DNA of 64,000 nucleotides from Vreelandella songnenensis (GCF_003002925.1 NZ_PVTK01000002.1:62001-126000), one strand, 5' to 3'. Shown: positions 47,236 to 57,501, counted from the first letter of the stretch. A program made the numbers and translations. The notes: generated from the sequence alone by a model not told the origin.

Positions 47236-50200
47236 TGAAGCTCCAATTTAAAACTCAGGCGTATCAGACCCGAGCCGTTGACTCCGTAGTGGCCTGCTTC
47301 AAAGGCCAGCCGCCAAGCCGTGGGGTAACTTATCAAATTGACCCAGGTAGGGTAAGCACGCTTTCTACCCCCATGCAGCGTGACCTTTATGCATCGCCGC
47401 AAGAGGCTGATGCAGGCTTTCGAAACGCAGATGTTGAGCTTTCTGAAATGGAGCTACTGGGCAATATAAAAGCGGTGCAGCAGCGCCAGAATTTGCCCGT
47501 TTCAGACGCACTGGCCAAGGATGATAAAACTGGTTGTTCCATTAACCTTGATGTTGAGATGGAGACCGGCACCGGCAAAACCTACGTTTACTTGAAGAGC
47601 ATGTTCGAGCTGTATGAAAAATACGGCTGGGGCAAGTTCATCATTGTCGTACCCAGCATTGCCATTCGTGAGGGTGTATATAAGTCGCTGCAAATCACGG
47701 CAGACCACTTCCAAGAAGCCTATGGCAAGAAAGCACGATTTTTTATCTACAACTCAAAGCAGCTGCACCAAATAGAGGATTTTTCCTCTAATGCGGGCAT
47801 TAACGTGATGGTCATCAACGTCCAGGCGTTTAACTCCCGTGGTGCCGATAATCGGCGGATATACGACGAGCTAGATGATTTTCAATCTCGTAGGCCTATC
47901 GATGTCATCAAGGCTAATCGACCCATTCTATTCCTTGATGAACCGCAGAAGATGGAGGGCGGCAAAACGCTTGGCTCGCTGAGCGAGTTTAACCCTCTGT
48001 TTATTGTGCGCTACTCAGCCACACACAAAACGACCTACAACAAAATCCACCGGCTGGATGCGCTGGATGCCTACAACCAAAAACTGGTTAAAAAAATATC
48101 AGTGCATGGCATCACTACCCGTGGCTTAACCGGCACGGATGCCTATCTGTACCTTGAAAATATCGAAACCTCCCGCAGCAAACCACCCGTTGCGGTAGTG
48201 GAGTACGAAGAAAAAGGGGCAAGCGGTATTCGGCGTAAGCGTCGCAAGCTGCGGCTGGGTGACAACCTTTATGAGCTGTCGGGTGGGTTAGCCCAGTACC
48301 AAGGCTTTGTGGTCTCTGACATTGATGCCAGGGTTGACCAGCTCAGCTTTACCAACGGCGTTGAACTAACGGTGGGTGATATCACCGCTGATATCTCTGA
48401 AAAGGTATTGCGGCAGATACAAATTCGCGAGGCGATCAAAGCCCATTTCAAGAAAGAGCAGCAGCTCTTTTCTCAAGGCATCAAGGTTTTAACGCTGTTC
48501 TTTATCGATGAAGTGGCCAAGTACCGCCAGTATGACGACAGTGGTGAGGTAGCTGGCGAGTACGCTCAGATGTTTGAAGAGGAGTACAAGCGTGAACTCA
48601 ACGAGGTGATGACGCTTGAAGACAGTGACTACCATCGCTATCTGAAAGGAATTGCCACCGAGAAAACACACAACGGCTACTTCTCTATCGACAAGAAGTC
48701 CAAGCGGCTGGTAGACCCCAAAACGAAGGCGCGCTCAAACGAGACGGATGATGTCGATGCGTATGACCTTATCCTGAAAGACAAGGAGCGGCTGCTTTCC
48801 TTCAAGGAGCCAACGCGCTTTATTTTCTCGCACTCAGCGCTGCGAGAAGGCTGGGACAACCCTAACGTATTTGTTATCTGCACGTTAAAGCACAGCGATA
48901 ACACCATCTCACGCCGCCAAGAGGTCGGGCGTGGGCTGCGTTTGGCGGTTAATCAGCTGGGTGAGCGTATGGATGACCCCATGACCGTTCACGACATCAA
49001 CGGGCTGACTGTAATCGCCAGCGAAAGCTACAAGGATTTCGTCACCGCGCTGCAGAAAGATATTGCCGCCAACCTTTCTGAACGGCCCCGTAAGGCTGAT
49101 GAGAATTACTTCAAGGGTAAACTGCTGGTGAACGATGCCGGAGAAGAGACTGAAGTAACGGCTGCGATGGCGAAGGATATATATCGTTATTTGCTCAAAC
49201 ATGATTACACCGATAACGATGACCACATCACCGATACCTATCACCAGGCTAAAGAAAAAGGCGTGCTAGCGGAGTTGCCGGATTCACTGAAGCCTTATGA
49301 GGCACAGATTGGTCAGCTGATCGATAGCGTTTTCAGCAATGCTCAATTGCCGCACATCGACGATGGCCGTCGCACCAAACTCAATCCCCGCAACGATAAC
49401 TTCAATAAGCAGGAGTTTCAGGCGTTGTGGGAGAAGATAAATCGCAAAGCGGCGTATTCGGTACGCTTTGACTCAGATGAGCTGATTCAAAAATGCGTCG
49501 GTTATCTGGACTTAAAGCTCCAGGTGAAGCGCCTTGAATACAAAATCGAGCGCGGCGAGCAGAATGTGGATGCCAGCTATGAAGACCTCAAGCGTGGCGA
49601 AGGTTTTACGGTCAAAGAAAGAGATAACCAAAAATACCAAGGCTCAGTGCATTCAGCAGTTACGTATGATCTGATTGGTCGATTAGCAGATGGTACAAAG
49701 CTAACGCGCCGTACCATTGCTGCGATGCTTTCTAAGGTTAAGGCGAGTACCTTCAAACAGTACGCCATGAACCCAGAAGACTTCATGATGCAGGCCGTGC
49801 GCCTTATCAATGAGCAGAAGGCGACCATGGTGGTCGAGCACATCAGCTACGACCCGCTCAATGAGACCCATAGCCAAGACATCTTCACCATCGAGAAGCC
49901 TGAAAACCGGCTGGATACCGCCTTCAAAGCCAAAAGGCACATTTACGATTATGTGGTGACTGACTCAGGGATTGAGCGTGACTTTGTGGAAGATATGGAG
50001 ACACGCAAAGAGGTCGTGGTATACGCCAAGCTGCCTAAGAGCTTCTTCATCCCGACACCAGTGGGCAATTACAACCCAGACTGGGCGATTGCCTTCCATG
50101 AAAATGATGTCAAGCATGTCTACTTTATTGCAGAGACCAAGGGCAGCATGTCATCTATGGAATTACGTAAGGTGGAAGAAGCCAAGATCAAATGCGCTGC

Positions 50201-50285
50201 CGAGTTCTTCGATACCATTGCCACTGCCCAGGTGAAATACGATGTGGTGGATTCCTACGACAAATTGTTGGATTTGGTGAGATGA
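47235..50285 (+). CDS. Type III restriction enzyme subunit (Res)
   Basis: 1016 residues from the ATG at 47235. SF2 helicase motifs: [15 protein letters not shown] (Walker A), [26 protein letters not shown] (motif II, DEPQ instead of DExH, usual for Res), [15 protein letters not shown] and [12 protein letters not shown] (motif VI). The C-terminal PD-(D/E)XK nuclease is visible as YNPDWAIAF followed by [10 protein letters not shown]. With Mod it forms an ATP-dependent restriction complex that cuts after meeting unmodified sites. Confidence 0.9.
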   Translation: MKLQFKTQAYQTRAVDSVVACFKGQPPSRGVTYQIDPGRVSTLSTPMQRDLYASPQEADAGFRNADVELSEMELLGNIKAVQQRQNLPVSDALAKDDKTGCSINLDVEMETGTGKTYVYLKSMFELYEKYGWGKFIIVVPSIAIREGVYKSLQITADHFQEAYGKKARFFIYNSKQLHQIEDFSSNAGINVMVINVQAFNSRGADNRRIYDELDDFQSRRPIDVIKANRPILFLDEPQKMEGGKTLGSLSEFNPLFIVRYSATHKTTYNKIHRLDALDAYNQKLVKKISVHGITTRGLTGTDAYLYLENIETSRSKPPVAVVEYEEKGASGIRRKRRKLRLGDNLYELSGGLAQYQGFVVSDIDARVDQLSFTNGVELTVGDITADISEKVLRQIQIREAIKAHFKKEQQLFSQGIKVLTLFFIDEVAKYRQYDDSGEVAGEYAQMFEEEYKRELNEVMTLEDSDYHRYLKGIATEKTHNGYFSIDKKSKRLVDPKTKARSNETDDVDAYDLILKDKERLLSFKEPTRFIFSHSALREGWDNPNVFVICTLKHSDNTISRRQEVGRGLRLAVNQLGERMDDPMTVHDINGLTVIASESYKDFVTALQKDIAANLSERPRKADENYFKGKLLVNDAGEETEVTAAMAKDIYRYLLKHDYTDNDDHITDTYHQAKEKGVLAELPDSLKPYEAQIGQLIDSVFSNAQLPHIDDGRRTKLNPRNDNFNKQEFQALWEKINRKAAYSVRFDSDELIQKCVGYLDLKLQVKRLEYKIERGEQNVDASYEDLKRGEGFTVKERDNQKYQGSVHSAVTYDLIGRLADGTKLTRRTIAAMLSKVKASTFKQYAMNPEDFMMQAVRLINEQKATMVVEHISYDPLNETHSQDIFTIEKPENRLDTAFKAKRHIYDYVVTDSGIERDFVEDMETRKEVVVYAKLPKSFFIPTPVGNYNPDWAIAFHENDVKHVYFIAETKGSMSSMELRKVEEAKIKCAAEFFDTIATAQVKYDVVDSYDKLLDLVR

Positions 50286-50404
50286 TGCAGTACTGAGATG
50301 GCTCAATGATTTCACTATTCTTGGTTGTGAAAGCTGTACTTTATTAGTCTATTAAGTTTAACTAAAAACTAATTCAGTATTGTTTTTACCACAAGGTGGT
50401 CACT

Positions 50405-51376
50405 GTGAGTCGAGTAATATTGGTGCGCAGCCCTGCAGTATTAAGTCATCAGCATCAGGTTGGCTACGGCTGGTCCCAGATGAATTTTTCTGGTCATGCT
50501 AGCGCTGATGACTTAATGGGCGCGTTTTGCGAGCAAAATATAGAGATTGGTCGAAAAGAAAACCAAATCCGCCGATTTTTCAATATTGAGCAAGGTGACC
50601 TGCTTGTAGTGCCAGTAAATCGTGCGATCTTGCTTGCCCGAGCTACGGGACAGAAAAGCTTCAGCCAGGATGTGCATTATGGTGAAAATCTTGTAGGGGC
50701 TGAATTTCTGCGTAATCCGGATGGTAGTCTTAAGCGCGTTCCTCGAAATGATCTCTCTAACGCACTCGAAACCCGTCTAAAAATTCGCATGGCGATTGCA
50801 CCACTGGACGAGTTCTCCGATGAGCTAGAACGTCTTTATTCTACGCTCGAAAAAGGTGGGCATAGCAGCATTAGCAGCCACTACGAAGCACAAAACAATG
50901 ACTTAGTAGCTGAGGCGAAAAGCGAACTACTCAAGCGTATCCAAAAGGGTGGCACCTACTTAGCAAGTGGTGGAGAGGGCTTTGAGCGGTTGGTTATGGA
51001 GCTATTGGAGTTAGAGGGTTATAGCGTTCATCGCCCTAGTAAGTGTCACTATGCAGGTATAGCAGATGCTGACATTGAAGCGTATCGGCAGGATCGTTTC
51101 ATCCAGACAAAGCTCTTGCTTCAGGTTAAGCACCATCAGGGCACAACAGATGCCCATGGAATTAAGCAGCTAGCGGCCATTGAAGAAGAGGGCGCACTGC
51201 GCTGGCTCATCACCTCAGCACTCATTGAAGAGCAAACAAAGACTTACGCAGAAAGTCATGATGTGCAGGTGATGGATGGAAACGAGTTTGTGGACTGGCT
51301 CTTTGAGCAAGCTCATCGCTTGAAGTTAACGACCAGAAGCCGTCTAGGGCTTTCTGATGCGCCAGTGCTAGTGTAG
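50405..51376 (+). CDS. Mrr-like restriction endonuclease
   Basis: About 323 residues. The N-terminal ~190 residues are unrecognised. The C-terminal half has an Mrr_cat domain: GGEGFERLVMELLELEGYSV, ADADIEAYRQD and LLLQVKHHQG, the D...QxK variant used by Mrr enzymes, which cut modified DNA. The GTG at 50405 is preferred; aaggtgg sits 6-8 nt upstream. It follows res after 119 nt, so it may share the operon or have its own promoter. Inference: protects against phages that evade the type III system by DNA modification. Confidence 0.8.
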   Translation: MSRVILVRSPAVLSHQHQVGYGWSQMNFSGHASADDLMGAFCEQNIEIGRKENQIRRFFNIEQGDLLVVPVNRAILLARATGQKSFSQDVHYGENLVGAEFLRNPDGSLKRVPRNDLSNALETRLKIRMAIAPLDEFSDELERLYSTLEKGGHSSISSHYEAQNNDLVAEAKSELLKRIQKGGTYLASGGEGFERLVMELLELEGYSVHRPSKCHYAGIADADIEAYRQDRFIQTKLLLQVKHHQGTTDAHGIKQLAAIEEEGALRWLITSALIEEQTKTYAESHDVQVMDGNEFVDWLFEQAHRLKLTTRSRLGLSDAPVLV

Positions 51377-51568
51377 GGAAGGCTTAGCTCCCTCTTCTAG
51401 ATTTAGGTTAGTGTATGAGCGTAGGTGCTTTTGGAAAAATATATTTCGCTTTTAATTTCAGCTTTCCTAATGGGCATACTTGTTCAGAGTCGTCCTCGAT
51501 AAAATTTGCTAGACTTTATCCAAAATAAAATTTAATATCAATTTTTATCTTTTTTTCAGGAGTTTTGT

Positions 51569-53224
51569 ATGTCAGGCGTGAATCAATATCTTAAGGAAGA
51601 GTTTGCTAAAATGAAGGGTAAGGTATGGTTAACGCCAGATATACCCGAGAAAAAGCTTAGCAATGCAGTCAATGCTTTTAAGTATAATGGTGATCCTTCA
51701 ACAATTATTGCTATTCTTGATAATACTACACTTCGTAGCGCTAAAGAAGGTTTTATAGTCAGTGGTAGCAAGTTGGTGTGTAAAGAGGTTTTTGAGTCGC
51801 CAATAGAATTGCTTTTTGAGGACATTGAAAGCTTTGAATATATTGAAAACATTACTCAAAACTCAAAAGGTAAAGAGAAAAAGAGCAGCTTTTTAAAAGT
51901 GAATAAAAAAGATGGAAGTGCGCACGATTTTAAATACAATGCACTTGTCGATACTGAAGCACTTGCTAGAATATTAAATGACGCGCTTAAAGGTTTCGAA
52001 AATTATGAAGAGCAAAGTCAGCTTGAGCCTATTGAAAATCTGTCTGAAGAGTTAAAATTAGCTTATCTTAAAGTTATAGTTAACATGGCCTTTGATGATG
52101 ACGGGGAGGTTGATGAAAATGAGTTCTCCGAAATACTTCAACTGATTACGCGCCTCAATTTAAAACCTGAGTCACGCAATGAAGTTAGACTGTATATAGC
52201 CACTCCAGAAGATGTACTCTCAACTGAAGAACTTGTAAATATTTTAAATAAGCATTCTCCTGATGGAATGCAGCAATCATTACATGTTTCTTTAGTGAAA
52301 GATTTACTCAGCATTCATTCATCTTTGACACAAGGTCAAGCAAAAGAATTTGAATTTCTTCAAAAAAACAAAAAATTATTTAGCATTGGAGATCAAGAGA
52401 TAGAGCTCGCACAGATGGCGATTGAAAATGATAGAAAAATACTTGATCGAAAATATGATGATAAAGCGATTGCCAGAAGTGTCAAAGAATTGAGTGCTAA
52501 AGCAGGCGCAATAGGTGTCCCCCTAGGTGCTGTGTATTTGTCTGGTTCTGTCATGGGATTATCGGCAGCTGGCATGACCTCAGGTCTTGCAACACTTGGT
52601 ATGGGTGGCGTTCTAGGCTTGTCCAGTATGGCAACCGGAATAGGAGCCGCTGTAATATTAGGTGTGGTTGCATATAAGGGTATTCGTCATCTATCTAACA
52701 CGGGCGTTGAAGAAGGCGATAAAAGACGAGAAATTATGCTTCAGGAAGTAATCCGGCAGAGTCAAAAAACAATTAGTATGGTAATCGAAGATATTAATTT
52801 ATTGACAAAAGAACTATCAGAAGCTCTTGCTTCTGAGCATGTGACAAAGGAGAGGCTTGACCAGCTTGGGCAAAAATTTAAGCAATATGTTCAAGCTACA
52901 AAATTGATTAATAACAAAGCAGAAAAAGCAGAAGTTCATAAGGCTAGGCTTAAGTCTCCAGAGATATTGGATGTTAATAGATTAAGAGCACTAACTAAAG
53001 AACATGATAAAAAACGCTATTTTGATTTGGTGATGAGTTTTTATCAAGAGGTAACTATTAAAGAAGAAAATAGTGATGGCCAAATAGAGGAAAAAACTGT
53101 CTGGAAAATGATAGGTTGTGATAATACTAGAGAGCTAGAAGAGTTAGGCGGCGTTTTTGAAATGTTAGGCTACTCAAGTACGCAAAGTGCTATCAAAGGT
53201 AAATTGCAGGGTTTTATGTCGTAA
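51569..53224 (+). CDS. TerB-like/Gly-Ala-rich membrane protein, first gene of a coupled unknown pair
   Basis: 551 residues, AT-rich coding. Residues 60-145 look like a small PH-type beta domain. Residues 158-275 are helical with FDDDGEVDENEFSEIL, similar to TerB-like metal-binding helical domains. Residues 312-370 are a Gly/Ala-rich hydrophobic stretch (GLSAAGMTSGLATLGMGGVL, TGIGAAVILGVVAYKGI), probably two membrane helices. From 380 a coiled coil follows. The stop shares its last A with the ATG of the next gene, giving tight coupling. A clean aggag precedes the ATG, after a 192-bp AT-rich spacer. No defence family is recognised; a membrane-acting immune role is inference from location. Confidence 0.6.
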   Translation: MSGVNQYLKEEFAKMKGKVWLTPDIPEKKLSNAVNAFKYNGDPSTIIAILDNTTLRSAKEGFIVSGSKLVCKEVFESPIELLFEDIESFEYIENITQNSKGKEKKSSFLKVNKKDGSAHDFKYNALVDTEALARILNDALKGFENYEEQSQLEPIENLSEELKLAYLKVIVNMAFDDDGEVDENEFSEILQLITRLNLKPESRNEVRLYIATPEDVLSTEELVNILNKHSPDGMQQSLHVSLVKDLLSIHSSLTQGQAKEFEFLQKNKKLFSIGDQEIELAQMAIENDRKILDRKYDDKAIARSVKELSAKAGAIGVPLGAVYLSGSVMGLSAAGMTSGLATLGMGGVLGLSSMATGIGAAVILGVVAYKGIRHLSNTGVEEGDKRREIMLQEVIRQSQKTISMVIEDINLLTKELSEALASEHVTKERLDQLGQKFKQYVQATKLINNKAEKAEVHKARLKSPEILDVNRLRALTKEHDKKRYFDLVMSFYQEVTIKEENSDGQIEEKTVWKMIGCDNTRELEELGGVFEMLGYSSTQSAIKGKLQGFMS

Positions 53225-54747
53225 TGAAGAATGACAAGAGAATAACAGACTCATTGCTGGTGCAGAAGCACCAGCAGCTTGCCAGTCAAAAAAAAATTGG
53301 TGAAATTCGCTCAGGTATTAAAGATCTAAAAATAGTACGCAGTGAAAACCTTAATAAAATAGATGACCTTGAGTCTGAAATAGATGCAATGTTAAGTGCA
53401 GAAGGCATTGTATTCGATGAAGCATTGCATATAGAGGGAGCTGGCATCGACTCTCTGACTAAAGTTGATGAGGATAAGATTTACTTTGAAAATAAAATAT
53501 CAGCTTTAGACAGTGTTGTTGGGAATATCGATGATTGGGATTCGTATATTTTCTCAATCAAAGCTTATACACGTAGAAATAATGTGGATCTTAATGTAGA
53601 TCCATTTCAGGTCTTAATGACTGAATCTCAGAGAATTGATATAAATAAAAGGATCCAAGATGAATTAACTTACAAAAAAGCTAGTTGCGATAAGTACGAC
53701 TATATGCTAGCTGGTACGTGCGGAATGATAGCAGGGCTGATTGATATTGTTTTTGTAGGTACGCCAAAACAAGGTATATTGGGAAAAAAAACTGATGAAG
53801 CAGTCGACGGCGCAGTGAAGCAATTTGCTAAAGTACTTGGCTGGAAAGGGCCAAAGGCTGATCGGGATCCCACGGCAAGTGCTATTGGCTTTTTGGAAGG
53901 AAAATTTAAAGTTAACTACGACCAAACCCACACTTATAAAAGTGGTAAGATGGGTACAGATGGTTTAGTTAAAAATCTTTATCCAGGAAATCATCATGTT
54001 AAAAGCCTTGCGCATTCACCTGATTTAATCGGCCTTTTTTTCTCCATTCTTAATCAGTTTAATAATACATCAACTTTTGTTAGCGATGGAAAGTTGGTAA
54101 CTATAGATACAGAAACATTTGAATTAAACGGCGGTAATTTCATAGCAAAAATTTTTGCTGGTTTTTGTAACTGGTTTGGTCATCTGCTCTCTGATGTTGC
54201 AGGTTCCTCAGGTGCGAGAGGTAACGAATCTAGAGGGAGCGGTATTCCCATGCCTTTTTATTCATTATTACAGTTTTTAGAGGTTGGTGAATTTGGTAAA
54301 CATCGCGACTCTTTTGCGAAAGTGTCCGTCAAAGTCTTTGAGCAGGGCTATGACTTTCGCCATGGAGTAGCACTAGCTATACCTGTTCTGATCTCAGAGC
54401 TGCTTACTAGAGTTTGTTGGGCTTTTAAACAGCGGTTCTATCATCGTCAAGACTGGATAAACTGTGTGCCCTCAGCAGCTGTTCCTGAACTTCGTAGAAT
54501 GCTTTTAGTATCTCACGGAACTCTATGCTTAGTAGATGGAGTTGATGCAGGTATTAAATCTGGAGGAGATGTAGTTCAATTTATGTTGCGCGCGAATATT
54601 CTTGCATGGGCAAGGCTTGGTACAGTTGCTACAAAAGAAGTCATTTCATTGTACAAAGCTGGCTCTTTAGATATAGATGCTGCTAATGAATATTTAGATA
54701 GAGAGTACGAAAAAATGATTGGAAAGAATAATAATCAGCTATTTTGA
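53224..54747 (+). CDS. Unknown membrane-associated protein, second gene of the coupled pair
   Basis: 507 residues. Residues 10-60 form a predicted coiled coil. One hydrophobic segment at 160-178 (LAGTCGMIAGLIDIVFVG) is likely membrane-inserted. Further on, clustered His/Asp residues (H257, H258, H264, D267; then H320 and D324 in FGHLLSDVAGSSG) suggest, but do not prove, a metal or catalytic centre. A third hydrophobic part lies near 380-405. No family is recognised. It starts within the stop codon of the TerB-like gene and ends before a large inverted repeat, so the two form a self-contained unit at the AT-rich end of the island. Confidence 0.6.
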   Translation: MKNDKRITDSLLVQKHQQLASQKKIGEIRSGIKDLKIVRSENLNKIDDLESEIDAMLSAEGIVFDEALHIEGAGIDSLTKVDEDKIYFENKISALDSVVGNIDDWDSYIFSIKAYTRRNNVDLNVDPFQVLMTESQRIDINKRIQDELTYKKASCDKYDYMLAGTCGMIAGLIDIVFVGTPKQGILGKKTDEAVDGAVKQFAKVLGWKGPKADRDPTASAIGFLEGKFKVNYDQTHTYKSGKMGTDGLVKNLYPGNHHVKSLAHSPDLIGLFFSILNQFNNTSTFVSDGKLVTIDTETFELNGGNFIAKIFAGFCNWFGHLLSDVAGSSGARGNESRGSGIPMPFYSLLQFLEVGEFGKHRDSFAKVSVKVFEQGYDFRHGVALAIPVLISELLTRVCWAFKQRFYHRQDWINCVPSAAVPELRRMLLVSHGTLCLVDGVDAGIKSGGDVVQFMLRANILAWARLGTVATKEVISLYKAGSLDIDAANEYLDREYEKMIGKNNNQLF

Positions 54748-54758
54748 AATTAATAACT

Positions 54759-54835
54759 GCCAGAATTTTAACTAGATATCGCACGCTATCAAGTGTTATA
54801 AGTATCACAAGAAAATTCTGGCTTTTAATTTTTAT
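54759..54835. terminator. Bidirectional terminator-like inverted repeat
   Basis: gccagaatttt (54759-54769) pairs perfectly with aaaattctggc (54812-54822); the intervening 42 nt contain a smaller gtgttat/gtatcac fold. A T-rich run follows on the + strand. It sits between convergent genes. Confidence 0.55.
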
Positions 54836-54851
54836 CTTTACATGTATGTTA

Positions 54852-55223
54852 TCAAAATTTTAATTGCCTTGGGTTTTGTAGATACTCCCAGGCCTTATAC
54901 TGAAGATATCTATGTTGTTTAGATGAAAAGAGAAAGCTACTATCACGAAAGATTGTGAGTGACAGCAGCCCAAGGATCTGCAAGAAATTATAACCTTTTA
55001 CAGGTATCAATCTGTCTTCAATTTCCGAAAATTTATGCTTTATGATGCTATAAATAGCTTGTTGTAAGACTCCTTTCGCAATTCCAGCACTCACCAGCTT
55101 CTCCGCAATGAGACTGGCTCTTATATAAGACTTATATAGTGGATATTTAGATTCTTTATTCCTTTTTATTTCATTCATTTCTTTTTTGCCTTTATAATTT
55201 TTTTCGGCAAGAATGTCGATCAA
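54852..55223 (-). CDS. Small hypothetical protein
   Basis: Up to 123 residues from a TTG start; an internal ATG giving MNEIKRNKESKYPLYKSYIR is an alternative. Basic, AT-rich coding, no recognised domain; helical pattern (SLIAEKLVSAGIAKGVLQQA). Begins 5 nt after the stop of the upstream minus-strand gene, so probably co-transcribed with it from the integrase side. Function unknown. Confidence 0.4.
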   Translation of the reverse strand: MIDILAEKNYKGKKEMNEIKRNKESKYPLYKSYIRASLIAEKLVSAGIAKGVLQQAIYSIIKHKFSEIEDRLIPVKGYNFLQILGLLSLTIFRDSSFLFSSKQHRYLQYKAWEYLQNPRQLKF

Positions 55224-55228
55224 AACAA

Positions 55229-55789
55229 TTAAGTCAGTTGATTTTTTGCGATTTCTTGTATTTTTTCATTTATGGATTTTTTTACAGATAGCTCACGCGT
55301 AAGCTTTTCTGTGATAGTGAGATTCTTAATTTCTTCTTCCAAAATAGTTTCGAAATTTATTGCTTCGCTGTAGGAATTAGAAACAATCTTGGGTATTTGT
55401 TCTAAGCAATTTGCTGTTAATTTCTTTTCTTTATATCTTTCCTCTAACCAACTTGTCACTAGTTTCTGCGCTATTTTTTTATCTTTGGTGTCGTTAATCA
55501 TATTGTTTTTTTGGAGGTAGTGATGAATCGCATTTATATCTTTTATTAACTGGTTTGACCATGGATTTGCTTGATAGTCACCAATGTCACTGAAGTCAGA
55601 TTTGAGTTCCCCATGAAGAAAATTTTTCAATTTTTCAATTTCAAAGCTAAGAAAAAATATTTCTTCTATTTTTAATTTAGTTCTCTGGGAGATAATGTTA
55701 ATGAAATAAAACTCTTGAAACATATAACTAAGTCTTTCTCTTACAATGCCACACATGCAAAAGCGACTACATTCTTCTTCATGAAGCAC
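55229..55789 (-). CDS. Hypothetical protein, possibly the second part of an interrupted gene
   Basis: 186 residues from a GTG, mostly helical and charged (ERLSYMFQEFYFINIISQRT; EEIKNLTITEKLTRELSV). It is in the same frame as the 115-residue ORF upstream, and the 27 nt between the two also read as protein after the TAA stop (SPHSLAAKK). It may be an independent gene with a poor start or the C-terminal part of one disrupted ~310-residue gene. Cysteines cluster at the start (CSRFCMCG). No family recognised. Confidence 0.45.
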   Translation of the reverse strand: MLHEEECSRFCMCGIVRERLSYMFQEFYFINIISQRTKLKIEEIFFLSFEIEKLKNFLHGELKSDFSDIGDYQANPWSNQLIKDINAIHHYLQKNNMINDTKDKKIAQKLVTSWLEERYKEKKLTANCLEQIPKIVSNSYSEAINFETILEEEIKNLTITEKLTRELSVKKSINEKIQEIAKNQLT

Positions 55790-55816
55790 TTTTTTCGCTG
55801 CTAATGAATGAGGAGA

Positions 55817-56164
55817 TTATGCTGTTATAATATTTTGTTTAGAGTTGGTGTAAACTACCAAATGTGGATTTGACGTTTTCCAGTTTAAGGTGCGAAGTAT
55901 TTTTTCGTTATTTTTAGTCGAAGGTATAAATCCGTCAAGGGCTTCCGGTTCGACCTTAAGAAAGTTCTCCTTAATTGGATTAAGCATGTAGTCACGCTCG
56001 CTTTTAGGGAGGCGAATGCCTATTTCTATTGGTTGTTCTGGCAAAATTATAAGATGGATATCATTGTTGGCTACTGTTTTAATCAGTTTTTCAATGTCAC
56101 AGCCTAGTATAGCAATAACTTTTTTTAAAGAAAGTATTGGTTCTTGTTTGTTTAATAAAAACAT
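55817..56164 (-). CDS. Hypothetical protein downstream of the integrase
   Basis: 115 residues, ATG start 16 nt after the integrase stop. The N-terminal part (KKVIAILGCDIEKLIKTVAN) looks like a small helical, possibly helix-turn-helix-like, segment, followed by a beta-rich IHLIILPEQPIEIGIRLPKS. Not recognised. Co-directional with the integrase, so likely expressed with it. Confidence 0.45.
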   Translation of the reverse strand: MFLLNKQEPILSLKKVIAILGCDIEKLIKTVANNDIHLIILPEQPIEIGIRLPKSERDYMLNPIKENFLKVEPEALDGFIPSTKNNEKILRTLNWKTSNPHLVVYTNSKQNIITA

Positions 56165-56180
56165 GACTTTTAACTCGTGC

Positions 56181-57439
56181 CTAATTGAAAGTTATCGAGT
56201 TTTTGTTGAGCTTTTTTAGCTCTAAACTAAGCAAAGTTGGTTTGCTTTTGGGTATTATGAAATCAGCCCATTCCTGCATCATTGCACGCCGTTTTTCGAA
56301 CAGGTCACCGCGTCTATATGCAGCCTCTACCTTATTTTCAATAGTGTGTGCCAAGGCCATCTCGGCAACATCACGAGGATAGCTAGTAACTTCGCCAGTC
56401 CAGTCACGGAAGGAAGAACGAAATCCATGGGGTACATAATTGCCTTGCTCACCATGTGTGCCGTAGCCCAACCCCCGCATGAACTGTAAAAGTGACATAT
56501 TGGAGAGCGGTCGGCCAGCCTTCATGCCAGGAAAAATATGGTTGTTACCGTTAACGCGTGGAACGTTATGGAGTAGATCCATGGCTTGGCTAGATAATGG
56601 CACCCTGTGTTCACGATTTGCCTTCATGCGTTCGGCTGGTATCCGCCAAGTTTTTTTGCAAGATCGATTTCATGCCATTCAGCATTTAACACTTCTGATG
56701 TGCGTGTGGCAGTCAATATGAGAAATTGCAATGCCTTTGAAGACATACTGTTGTAGCGCTGAATGAAGTCCATAAACGCTGCAACTTGCTCGTAAGGCAT
56801 AGCAGGGTGGTGATTCACCTTTTGCACTCGCGATGGCTTAGCGAGCAATTTATCGAGGTGGCCACGCCAGCGGGCAGGGTTAACCGGGTCACGATACTCA
56901 TGGGCTGCTGCGAAATTTAGTATGTTTTCAATGCGCCCTTGTACACGCTTAGCTGTTTCATTTTTGACTGTCCAGATAGGCGCGAGGATCTTCAATATAT
57001 CCTGAGTGGTGACCTCTTCTACGGGGAGATTACCTATCACCGGGCGCACGTATGTTTTAAGAGTGCTTACCCATTGACGCGCATGCTTGGCATTTCGCCA
57101 GCTGCTTCGGTGGGATTGAATATAGCGTGCGGCGCAATGGGTAAACGTGATAGGTCCTGCTTCAATTTCCGTTTTCTGTTCACGTGCTGCCAGTGGGTCA
57201 ATGCCTTGCTTGACGAGCTTGCGTTGCTCAGAAACTAAATCCCTTGCCTCTGATAGAGGCGTATCTGCAAAGCTACCGAGTCCCATATCTCTCAGCTTCC
57301 CAGCCCATCGAAAACGGTAAATCCAGCTTGCGCCGCCACCTTTACCAATTTTGAGGTACAGCCCATCCCCATCATTAGTCATTCCAGGCTTTGATTCCCT
57401 GACAAGCTTTTGAACGCCTTTTGTTGTGAGTTTGCCCAT
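56181..57439 (-). pseudogene. P4-type tyrosine integrase, split by a -1 frameshift at A7
   Basis: Two overlapping frames together make a ~418-residue integrase. The first (57439-56624, 271 aa) has the DUF4102 N-terminus (SKPGMTNDGDGLYLKIGKGG), a SAM-like domain and the catalytic arginine (TATRTSEVLNAEW, R246). The second (56627-56181) has HGFRSSFRDW and LAHTIENKVEAAYRRGD, giving HxxR, H and the tyrosine nucleophile. The frames would join at GCA AAA AAA CTT (56651-56657) if one more A were present or the ribosome slipped back by one. All active-site residues survive, so it may be a homopolymer error, slippage or true inactivation. It catalyses integration/excision at tRNA-Ser. Confidence 0.85.
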
Positions 57440-57479
57440 GGCCGCTACCTCCGAAGTAGGTTTTTAGCGTACCATATCT

Positions 57480-57501
57480 CAGCCCATACACCAGCCCATA
57501 C
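57480..57501 (+). promoter_or_regulatory. Candidate integrase arm-type sites, right end
   Basis: cagcccatac twice in direct orientation with a 12-bp period, 121 bp inside attR and just upstream of the integrase start, matching the pair at 32383-32403. Integrase binding here could also repress its own promoter. The rest of 57440-57621 shows no gene. Confidence 0.6.
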
